A DNA stretch of 64,000 bases from Dryocosmus kuriphilus (taxonomy: Eukaryota > Arthropoda > Insecta > Hymenoptera > Cynipidae). Both the position numbers and the translations under genes were made by a program. The DNA lies in NCBI GenBank assembly GCA_038277395.1, contig CM076189.1, forward strand, positions 234,237,918 to 234,301,917, given 5' to 3'. This document shows positions 1 to 11,200 of the stretch, piece after piece (the stretch's first letter is position 1; each line of letters begins with the position of its first letter). The notes beneath the pieces were generated by a model. It ran no database searches and was not told the origin of the DNA. It saw only the letters and a program-made list of their open reading frames with translations.

Positions 1-393
1 ATTCACTAAAGAAAATAAAGTACGGTTTTGTTCTGAAACACTCCTAAAACTTGTTGTTTATGAATATTTTTCAAAAACTTTTCGCGATATCACATTTTTG
101 ACGGATCCTCGATTGAGGGATACAAAATCAAAACAGTGTCAAGTAATGTTTTCAAACATCGACAAGTCGGGAAAATCACGGCAATTATTTTGAGATAAAA
201 GAGGGGTTAGGGAGTAAGCAGAAAATCCATACCTTTGTGTATATAACCAGACAACACTCTATATTTAAAATATTCAGTTTTTTAGCGTCCCACGCACGAA
301 AAATCATAACAATAACGTCAATGTTTAATCACATTTTACTACTTCAACTGATCACACATCGCTCACGCTGCCATTTTATGAAAAATGTCGTTA

Positions 394-420
394 GGCGCCG
401 ATCGTAGCGATCGTAGCGCC
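394..420. promoter_or_regulatory. CpG-rich near-palindrome with two CGATCG boxes
   Basis: A GGCGC arm and a GCGCC arm flank two CGATCG hexamers separated by TAG. The block stands out in AT-rich sequence upstream of RBM25. Dyads of this kind are often promoter or insulator protein sites in insects. The function here is inference. Confidence 0.25.
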
Positions 421-1099
421 GAACAGCTGAAAAGAACTGCGCGTTCGTAAACACATGTTTTCCAGAAAGCGATCGTTTTCGGAATCTGTCAAAATTCTTT
501 ATTCTGATTGGCTGATAGAAGTAGTGACGTGCTCCAATGAGATTTAAATCTAAATCCATTGCAAAATTTAAATGTTTCGAGTGCAAAATTACAAAAGAAA
601 GTTAGAAAGTAGAGTTGTAAAGAGAAATTTTTTTTTTGAAAACGTGAATTTGCGATCGATTAAGAATGCAGGTGAATTGCCCTGGAATTCGCTAAATAAT
701 TAAATTCACTAATTTACCAAAAAGGCAGTTGAATTTCGTTGAATTCTCTGGACTCCGAATTCTAGTAAAATTCTATTATATTCTTTAAATTTTGTTATAT
801 TTTATTATTATTCACTTATTGTTCATAAATAGATAAAATCTTCTTTCGACTAAAATTACAACTCTGCAATGTATTTTCAGTTTTTATCCAAAATTGCTTG
901 AAACTCCAGGAAGTGCTTTATTTTTTTCGCGCTCGCGCATTAACTGTGGGGTTTGGTTGGGTTTTCTTACAGACGCTCGACGTCGATTGGGTAACAAGCA
1001 ATCACTTCAAAGAATGGAAAGCAATCGATTCGCTCGTCTTGTGTAGATTTTTGCGAGTGCTTCTGGCCGAATCGGAATAATTGCAAATGGCCGTAAAGG

Positions 1100-1286
1100 A
1101 TGGTAAAGGATTAATTCCTGAGCAGCAGCAGTAAGATTAGAAATTTCAGTAGTTGTGTTTAATGACGCCAAATATTGATAGTTTTATTAAAATGACGTAG
1201 AATCTTTAATCGCGATGACTTGTGAAGTGAATATAACGTATTAGATTGATTTTATAAGTTGAATAAACGCCGCCGTTGCGACTCGG
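1100..1286 (+). other. Candidate non-coding first exon of RBM25 (3' end at 1,286)
   Basis: A good donor (GG|GTAAG) lies at 1,287, and the next acceptor in a suitable position is TTTTTCAG ending at 2,233, just upstream of the RBM25 start codon. The 5' end given is arbitrary because no transcription start can be read. An RNA read spanning 1,286 to 2,234 would confirm it. Confidence 0.3.
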
Positions 1287-2275
1287 GTAAGTTATTTAAT
1301 GGTTAGGTTTCCTGGCCTCCATTTGGATTTGTCTGGCATCACCTTTCCGTAATCTGAAATGTAAATTTTGTTCACATCTTGTCAAATATTTCTAACCAAT
1401 CAAGTGTTTTTTGTATACTTGTAGATTGAGGTTTAAAGTTTTTATAGTGGTATTAAGAATTTGTGAGAATTTTGGTTGCAGTTCGTTAATTGCGAAAGCC
1501 GTTGTCACGGGAAATAGTTCTGTAGCGTGCGTTCGTGTTTGGTGCCAAAGTGTAATTATTATTTATAAATTGGTGCTTTTATGCCACTTACGCATGTGAA
1601 ATATGTGGGTTCAGTGATTACTTTAATTACACTCTGAGTCGGTTTCGTTAATTGTCTTCTTTCTATGTAGAATCACGAAAAGCCGCCTTTTTATTACGGG
1701 TCTATATTTTTTAAATGGTACTAATTTTTAACAAGAATAATGTTCGTCTTTGTATTGCATTTTAAGTGCAGTTTTAGATACGACAGTTCAAAGGAAAATT
1801 ATTCGCGATTGGAAATTGTGGGTGTGCGTTTTCGATTCGGTCGATTTTCAAAGCTTAGGTAACTGATTTTTATCAGTTTGTTTGAAAAAGGTTGCAAGTC
1901 TTGAGGTTGAAATTTATTTGCACCAAGATATTGGTAAATAATTTAATTGCCTGATTGCCGAATTTTCAAATCGCGGTACTTACCCCGTGTCGATTTCATT
2001 TTAAAATTGTCAAAAAAGATGTGAATTTAATGTTGCTAAAAGAATTGTCACCACGTCAATACTCAATTGTTTCCTTCATTGATATAGATATGGATGATTG
2101 TTGATTTTTTTATATTTTCCATTCGATATATTTCCATTTAAAGAAGTTAATTGAAGTTAAATTACTTAAATTTTCTGGTGTTAGGAATATGGATTAATAA
2201 TGCTTTATTATAATCGAAATTTGTCTTTTTCAGTGAATGTTGTGATTTGTAGAGAAATCCGCAGAAAAACACAAA

Positions 2276-5200
2276 ATGTCTTATCCAGGACAAACCCCGA
2301 TGGGAATTCCTGGAATGCCCCCCATGCCTTATATGGTGGGTGGTCCCCCACCTATAATCGGAGGAGTCATGCCCATGCCTCATGTAAGTAATTTAAAAGA
2401 AAATTACTGCCTGAATTTGCATTTTTAGTAGATTTTGAATTTGCAAACGTATTTTCCACTACAATTCGTTCAACAAATAGTTCTCATGTAAATATTAATA
2501 ATTTTAACGGAAATATTCTAATACATTCCTTTTATTTATTTTTAATTTGCATAAAAATACACCCTATTTCTTGATTTAAAACTTGCTCGTGAATCATTTT
2601 TTCCATTTTTAGTCATTTTTTTGTTGAAAAGCATTATAGTCATTATTTTCTTCGAATGGGACTTAAAATTAAGAATAACTTCTAATGTTTCGAGAATATT
2701 TTTATTCGAAAACCGAAAGAAAATAGAAATGTGCTTAATTTAAAGATCTTACTTTTTAATTTTCCCTTTACTGTTTCATGCATGTAATTTTACCCACAAA
2801 GCAATTACAAATTTTATTAGAACGTTGAATTAAAAAAAAAGAGAAAGCATAACGCTGAGGGGGGGGGGGGGGGGCAGCCATAATATAACTAAAAAAATCC
2901 GGGGTGGGACGGTTGTGGGAAAGCATGCATAGATATGTGCGTTACTAAGAGAGTGACAATTTACGATAATCAGATGATCCCAACACCCGTATCTGCGATG
3001 CAGACTTCTGCACCAGCTGTGCGTTATCCACGAAGTAATAACCAAACACGCCTTGAAGCTCCTCCTCGACGACGAGAGAGGGAAACTGGTCCTCCGGTGA
3101 CGGTTTTCGTTGGGAATATTATGGATCGGGCTCCGGATGTGATGATTCGTCATATCCTGGGTGCTTGTGGTCATGTTCTCTCTTGGAAAAGAGTCCAGGC
3201 TTTTGGATTCTGCGAGTATGCTGGACCAGACGCAGGCCTTCGAGCCGTGAGGCTTCTACATGATATGGAAATTGGGAACAAGAAGCTTGTAGTCAAGGTC
3301 GATGCTAAAACCAAAGTCGTCTTGGACCAGTTCAAAGGTATTATTAGATAATAATGTTTTTATTTAGATTAAATTATAGATTTTTATTTTAAACTACGTC
3401 GTGTAATGACGCCAATAGTTCAGAGATGTTCAGACGCAATTCTTTGATTCAGTAAAATATATTGTACGATAGGAATACACTCGAACCTCCATAATTCGAA
3501 CACCCATAATTCGAATTCCTCCATAATTCAAACTTTTGCTCCGGTCGCTTTACGTCCCTATACTAACGCATGTAAAAAAACCTCGATAATTCGAACTTTC
3601 GGATGTCGAGTGTATCGAGAAGTTCGAATTTTTGGTGTTCAAATTACCGGAATTCGATTATAATTCGAACTTTTAGAAGCGAAGAATACTTGAGGACTGT
3701 AATCTAAGTGGAACCGTAAGATGATAGCGGACAATCTGTCCTTTTCAGGACCAACAATTATTCAAACGTTGGACTAATTCTTTTTGAAAAATTATTTGCC
3801 ATTACAAATATTTATTTATTTAAATAAATAAACGAATATTTGCATGTGTATTTACATGCAAACATATATACATACACTCGAACCTCGATAATTCGAACAC
3901 CTCCATAATTCGAACTTTTCAGCCGGGCCCTTGCTGTTCGAATTATGGAGGTTCGAGTGTATTTTAATATTCCTTATCCATCTGACAGCAATAAAAACGT
4001 CTTGATATCACGAGTCGCTAAATATATAAAAGTATAAATAATGTATAAAAAATAATATAAGTCAGAACACTGATTTTAATCGTAATATATAAATAAGTAT
4101 TTCCAGGTGGCGCTAGTTACCAATGCTATTCTTCTGTACCGATTGTTGTGCTTCACTATTAATATGCTTACTTTGTTCAATACGAATTTTCAGTGACTTA
4201 CAATCAGTGCTTACGATAAATACGTGTAATATTCAGTGTTGAATAATAATCCATCAGGCGTCTCACTATTGGTACCATTGTCCTATGTTTTAAAAAAATC
4301 AGATCAAGAGGTGGTAAGAATTTTCTAATATTTGATTAATTTCCGAATTTCTTTTTTTAAATTCAGCCGAAAGGCGGAAGAAACTTCGTGGTGGCCAGTC
4401 ACCATTGCAGGACGAGTCGACTGGTGAAAATGCGGACGGAGACGACGGAGATGACTATATGGATGAAGGAATGAGAGTAGTGGATTCTGATGCTCTTACC
4501 CGAATTAATCAGATTATTCAGGAACACACTAGTGACATTGAAATGGCACAGTCTGCTCCAGGTAATTTAAGTCTAAACAAAAATATTGTTCTAATTTCGA
4601 CATCTTTAATTTTTAAGCTCTGAAAGGAAATGTTCAGAAATATTTTCATTAAATAGTAACTACAATTGATAAATTTCATATTTTTTGCAGAAGAACACCA
4701 AGCAAAGATGTCGACGAAACAGTTGAATCTGGACGACGCCGAGATTGAAGAAAGTAAACGCGACCTGATCACCCGAGAGATTGGCAAGTTCAGGGAAGTC
4801 ATGAAGGTAGGTTTTCAAGAATTCTTTGCCCTACTTCTTCGTTCATCCCCGTTACTTTACTTATCTCAAAAATTCATCAAGACGAATTAATGCAATTTTT
4901 ATTCGCGATTTTTAGTCGGTACTAAACTGAATGAATTTTTGCTGTAAATTATTTAAGAAGCGTTGAGATATTCTGAAATATAACATATATTTTTTAAATT
5001 GAATTGTACTTTTTTCAATCTTTTTAATTGCAATTCAAATTTTATTTAATTATCTAGTATCTTGGCAAAAATGAATACAAAAATTTCTCGCGCGTAAAAA
5101 AAATCTGAAATCAAATAGAAAACTATCTTTCCTGTTCTGTTTCTTTATTACTGGTAGAAAATCATTGATCAGAATTTAAAATTAGAATGACAAGTATCTT

Positions 5201-8200
5201 GATTGTTTCCATAAGTTTTCTTTTTCTAATGTCGTGACTTCTCTTATTTTCTGTATTTCCTTTTTCTTAAAAGCTGCTTTTCTTCCCAGCATTCGATGTA
5301 ATTCGAAATTGATTTTCTTTAATTAACGTAGAGTATGCCTGTAAAGTAAAGGAATGGGTTGGGTAGGGTGTACGAGGAGGGACAATTTTAGCGGCAGACC
5401 TTAGAATTAAGTTTATTTATGATAGTGGGGTGCGTGTGTGCTAAGTTAGTCTTAAATATGTGGAGCCGTGACTCGTTGCTGTAATTATAATAACAGGCAG
5501 CGTGCGTCGCACACAGCAAAAGCACACGTCTAGGAATGCTGTGTGCGGGGACCACCCTTTCTCTCACTCATTGGCTCTGAAGGAGTCAAATCACAGCACA
5601 TCCCTCGTATTTTCGAAAGGCAGCTGCAGCCTAGCTGGTAAGTCAGTGCATATCAACATGACAAGAATGTGCAAAACTCACTCGAAAAACTCTAATTGTC
5701 ATCCTCAGTTATGTCAAGACGAGGGTTTCGTAATTTTTCAATCCATTCAAATATTTCTTCGATTCTTTTCTGGGGTGGTTCATTTGATAATCAATAATAA
5801 TCATAAAACCTCATGCATTCAAAAATTAATGTGCGTATCCCATAATTTCAGTCTGTTTACATTCTGACAATTTCGAAAATAATAATTCTTCGTAAAATCG
5901 GTTTTGATCATTTTTTCTTGATTGTAAGTTTGCGAGTTTCACTTTCGGTCACTTTTTCTATTTCTTTAAATATTTTGCTTATGTTTTTCTTACTTTCCTT
6001 TTTACTTCTTCCACACTTGTTGCTAGTGCAAATAATTTCATAATTTTTAATTTTTGGTATGTATAATTTTTATACATTTGATTTTGAGCGGATATTATGG
6101 CTTTCCCATCGAAGAACCGTTTGAACAGTTTAAAAAATGACTAAACCCTCGCCTTAAATAAGAATTTGTTCAATACTCTCTTACCTCGTTTTCGCGTTAT
6201 TTTGATTCACTTAATGAAAATTGTTTGCTGAATTATACCATCGGACGGCTGAAGTTATATTTTAATCTTGCACACAAAAATTCATCACTCAAAAAATCTT
6301 GAATGCAGTTTGCTTCTCAGTTTTCGAAAACTGGAATAAAGTTGGTTGAATTTGTAATGAATTTGAGTTTGAAAACAATCTAATCATATCACATGATTCT
6401 ATGGAAGTCGAAACTAATTTAGCAAGAAAATTGAAGTTCTTCTTTAAGACATTCAACATTGAATTCAATTTGAGTTCACAAACTTTTTATCAATCAGCAC
6501 TCGTCAGTAATTTAATGCAGCAATAAAATATAAATTAATTTACTATACGTTTGCACATTGCTTGTATTAAGCATTTTCGAGGACCACAGAAAAAAATATA
6601 TATCAAAGGCTTGAAGCTGGGATACTTACAAAAAAGATTATTATTTAAAAGAAAAAAGAATGTAAAGATGTAACAGATCGAGACTTTTATTGTTCCAAAA
6701 CTGAATTTATTCTTTCACCACGATGGAGACTGTTCAGTTGTTGTCTTTATTTTGTGTAAACAGCTTCTGTCAGCGTCTTGATCAGACATGTTCGTAGTAC
6801 CTAGGTGCGCGCTTCTCCAGATCCGCCACTCTGACTGACCAAGTCATCTTCACACTGTGAGTAAATTCCACAACCATGAACCAACACAACTTCACTCGGT
6901 TATTCTAGTTCTGTTAGTCAATTGTCCACTCAAATCCCTTCGGCTATTATTGATATTTCATATTTTAAAGTTCCATTATCTCTTCACATGCATCTAAATT
7001 CCAGCACTTTGTTTTGTTCTTTATCTTTTTTTTTGTGTTCCATCAGTTGCAACTAAGGATTATTGTCCAAAAAGTCAGTTTAATGATTTTTCCAAAATGT
7101 TTTAATTTGAATAGGTATTGTGTTTTTAATATTAATTTTAAAGTTTTACTGTAGTACTTGATTCACAATGTAAATTATTAAGAGAAATACATTTTTGTAT
7201 TGAGTAATTACTTTCGACCTAATTTGTTGATTATGAATTCTTGATTATAAGGTAACATTTATAGGGTGTCTACTGAAGTGGAATGTGGATATGTTTAAAA
7301 AAGTTTTTTTTTTTAAATTTGAACTATGCTTGCCTTCCAAGCTTCCAATCAAAAAACATGTCATTTAATTGTAATTTGTCCATAAATTGACGTTTAGCTT
7401 AAATTTATGTTATCTTTAAATTTACTATACTTATAAATTGTATTAGTCTTTTAATACAACGTGTTCATTTGAAGACTTTACACTTTGAACGCTTTTGATA
7501 TTAAAGTTTCCAAAATATTAAGTTTTATTTTTAATAACATTTAAATTATTTTAAAAATATTTGCATTTTGTATTAAAAGCTGATACATTTAATTGCACTA
7601 ACAAATTTGTTATATTTTCAAAGTTTCAAACTTAGAATCTTCTTGTGAATTAAAATAATTAACATTTCTTCAATGAAATTGAAGATATATGAAGATTCGC
7701 TTCAAAATAAATTTAAAAACTTTTTTCGAGTTCTTTCAGAGTTCGTATACTTTATCAAATTGGCTGAATATAATTTTATCGCTTTTGAATTCAATAGTTT
7801 TTAAATGTGATTGGGTTAAAATGTAATTTTGAATTTTCCAAGTGCAGATGATTTCTAATTTCAAGGTATTCAGGTGTAGATGACTTCTAATTTCCAGTTT
7901 TTCAACCTTCAATTTTTTTCTATATAATTTAAATCTTTAAAGATTTTCTTGTTTCCAATTTGAAAGCTTTTAAACTTGGATTAGTTTGAGATTTTAAATT
8001 TTAAATCCGCAGTCGAATTCTTGTAAATTCGTTCTCTTATTTTTAATGCTCCAAATTGTAAGCTTTTAGAATAAATTGCTTCAAATTCACAGTTTTTTCA
8101 TATTAATTTACTAACTTGTGAATTTAAGAAATTTTAATTGATGCCGTTCAGTTTGAAGGTTTTACACTTCTGACACCATTAAAGTTAAAGATTTAAAAAT

Positions 8201-11200
8201 ATTAAATTAAAAATTTTGATTTTTCGTCACAATTTTAAATTGAAGGTCATTCAAAGTTCAACTGTTTCCACATTTGTTTTTTTTTTAGAGTTCATATGTT
8301 TTCAAAAAACGATGAATAGGTATAATTTTAACGCTATTAAATTTTAAGTCTTTAAATTTAATATGGTTAGATAAATATCACTTTTTTTTATTTTTAAATA
8401 TTTATATTTAGATGGTTTATAATTTTAAGGCATTCAGGTTTGGATGAATTCTGATTTCAGCGAATTTAAGTTTCTGTTGTTTTCAGTTTGAAAGTTAAAC
8501 TTTGGATCGCTTCTGAATTGAAATCTTAAAATTCTTATGCTTTAAATTTGGAAATTTAATTCTTTAATAATTATAAACGTATGAAGTAGAATCATTTTAC
8601 ATTCTATCTGCTTTTCAGATTTTCAACTGAGTTTTATTTCCAAGTGAAAATTTTTTATACTTAATTCCTTCCAAATTCAAACTTCTTCAAGTTTCTCTTC
8701 TACATTTATCCATCTTCTCATGTAGTATTTGAATGTAAAGGTTTTCCCATTTGAAATGTTTAAAAATTAAAAATCGGTTTCAAAAGGATTGATTGCTTTC
8801 TAAGCTAAAATGCCCGATTGCTTTAAAACTTAAGCCAATGCGTTGAACAAATTAGCGAAGAAATTAAGAAATGATGCTCGGAAATAGTAGGAAATTCGTT
8901 TTAAATTTTTTAGATTTTTCCAATTTCAGTAGAGGCCCAGAATAAAAGTTTGGAACAATAATCCATAGTTTTCCTTGTAGTTAAAAAAGGGTGAAAAAAA
9001 GTTATTTTAGATTTAAGGCGCTACTTGGCTAAGAGATGCTATTGTGCAAAGGGCGGGCGAACTATTTTGCATTTAATATTCAACAGTTTGGTGCATCAGC
9101 TGCCGCGTATAACCATAACCAGAAGGAACAATGTTGACAGGCATGCGACAGTTTCTCAGCAAATGCGAATGATGTATTGGTGGATACCCTTCTTCGTGAT
9201 GACTCCGCTTCTGATCGGTATATTAATACTTTCTCATAATTATTGGATATTCTCTCTCAATGGCCCTATTTTCCATTTACGTTTTTAGTATTTAGACACT
9301 ATCGAAACACAGGCACATTTGCAATGTTGTAAGTACATTGGGTGGCCTTCTACGATGCGTCTATGGTTATTATAATGGTACTTAGTGATAAGCTAGATTT
9401 TAAGGGAGCTCTTACGTTTGTCTCCAAAGTTTGTACGTGCACTTAGGTACTTGATATGTTAACAAGATATCGTAAGATGCTGCTGCTCAAGCACGTTCCA
9501 ACGGAGTGAGTATACATCATCGATAAGAACACACATTATACTTATGTATGAAAATTCAATTTATCCTTCGTCTAGTTAACGATCAATTTGCGCCTGTGAG
9601 TAAATCGATTTTCAATTTTTCATTAACGCAGTTGAGACAATGAGTCAAATTTTAATCCAAATGTAAACAGTTTTCACTGTCATTCATTGTCTCAGTTTTA
9701 GGCTGTTTAAAGAAAATTTTTATTAAGTCATGAGGTTTAAAATTTTAAGTTGCTTAAAGTTAACTAGATCCTTTAAATAAAAATATTGTTGTGAAGATTT
9801 TTTTTAGTAACCTGATTTCAGAATTGAAATTTTATTGCAATAGTTGTTTTTTTGTTGTTGTAATGAAAGTAAATAATTATGATTTATATATTATGTTCAT
9901 TTGAATCTGGAAATTGTAATTTTGAATTTTTCTTTCACAAGAGTTTGATTTTCACGGTTGTCCTGAAAACATTTTACTCATCATCGTGTGTGTTCTTGTG
10001 TTTTATAGAAGCAGGAGGAGGAAAAGGCCCAAGTTAAGAAGAAGAAAGAAGCCGAGGAGAAAGAAGGTAGAGAAAGGCGAGAGAGGGATAGAAAGGATAG
10101 AAGAGAGGAAGATGGAAGTAGAGAAGATAAGGATGGAGAACCTGGCAGTCCTACTCATAAAATTCGAGGAGATAGTAGCAGTAGAAGAGATAAAAGGCGT
10201 TCTAGATCCAGGTATTAAAAATTACGCTGTTTAGTTTGTACATCTCATTACTGAGCCAAGTTTTGCATTAATAGTGGGCCATATGAACTGGTAAAGAAGA
10301 CTTAGCGTCCTTTTCAGTTTTGTCGGTAAAATTTCTTTTTCAGTGGCTCACTACTGATGCACGACGATATCAATAGTATTTAAAGAAAAAAACAATAATT
10401 CTCATTATATCTTTCTTACATATTCCTTCTCATTTTAGATCCAAGGAACGAGATCGAGATCGTGATCGCGTGCGCAACGACAGAGAACGGGACCGGGACA
10501 GGGGGGATCGTGATCGCGACAGGGAGCGTGAAAGAGAGCAACGGGAACGAGAAAGAGAACTTCGAGAGCGGGATCGGGAAAGAGAACGAGAGCGAGACAG
10601 AGAAAGGGACCGGGACCGGGAACGCGAGAGGGATGAAGCCAGGAAGTCTGAAAGGGAGATTCTTAGAGAGCGTGAAGAAGAGGAAGAGGCCAAGGAGAGA
10701 AAAAAGAATGAAAGACGAGCTAGGGAGAAGGACGCAGCTTATCAGGAACGTTTAAGAACTTGGGAAGGTCGAGAACGTCGTAAGTTAAAAGAGTATGAGA
10801 AGGAGGCCGAAAAGAAGAGGGCGAAGAGAGATGCACGGGAAAGAGAAGCGAAGAGACTCAAAGAATTCCTCGAGGATTACGACGATGATAGAGACGATGC
10901 GAAATATTATAAGGGCAAAGAACTTTCACGGCGTCTTGAAGAACGAGCTGTAGAAGCCGAAACTGATTCGCGTGACCGTTGTGCTGAGAGGCAGGAACTT
11001 CAGCGTCTTCGTGATAAATTATACGCGGATGCTACACATCCGGATCCTGCAGCTGAATTTGAAAGGGTAAGATTTGATTGTATATTAGTTTTTTTCAGCC
11101 TTTCTATCGACTTCAATTATGTGTCATTTTTTTCAGTTAAAGGCTGAAAGAGAAGAGCAGTACAAGCCTAAGCCAGTAATTACGATACTGGATGACGAGG

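Larger units (their letters stand above)
1..2233. other. Upstream region and 5' leader of RBM25
   Basis: No supportable protein gene lies here. The short open frames have no recognisable motif. The stretch from about 390 to 500 is richer in GC and CpG than its surroundings, and a strong splice donor sits at 1,287, so this is the likely promoter and 5' untranslated part of the RBM25 gene that starts translation at 2,276. The rest is AT-rich sequence with no repeat that I can identify. Confidence 0.5.

Noticed and set aside
9025..9288. 87-codon frame in RBM25 intron 4 with a hydrophobic stretch
   Set aside because: No signal peptide start, no motif, and no splice or promoter context.
10430..10693. 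Minus-strand frame reading as an SR-repeat protein
   Set aside because: It is the exact antisense of the RBM25 Arg/Glu codons; alternating GAG/CGN reads as TCN/CGN on the other strand.
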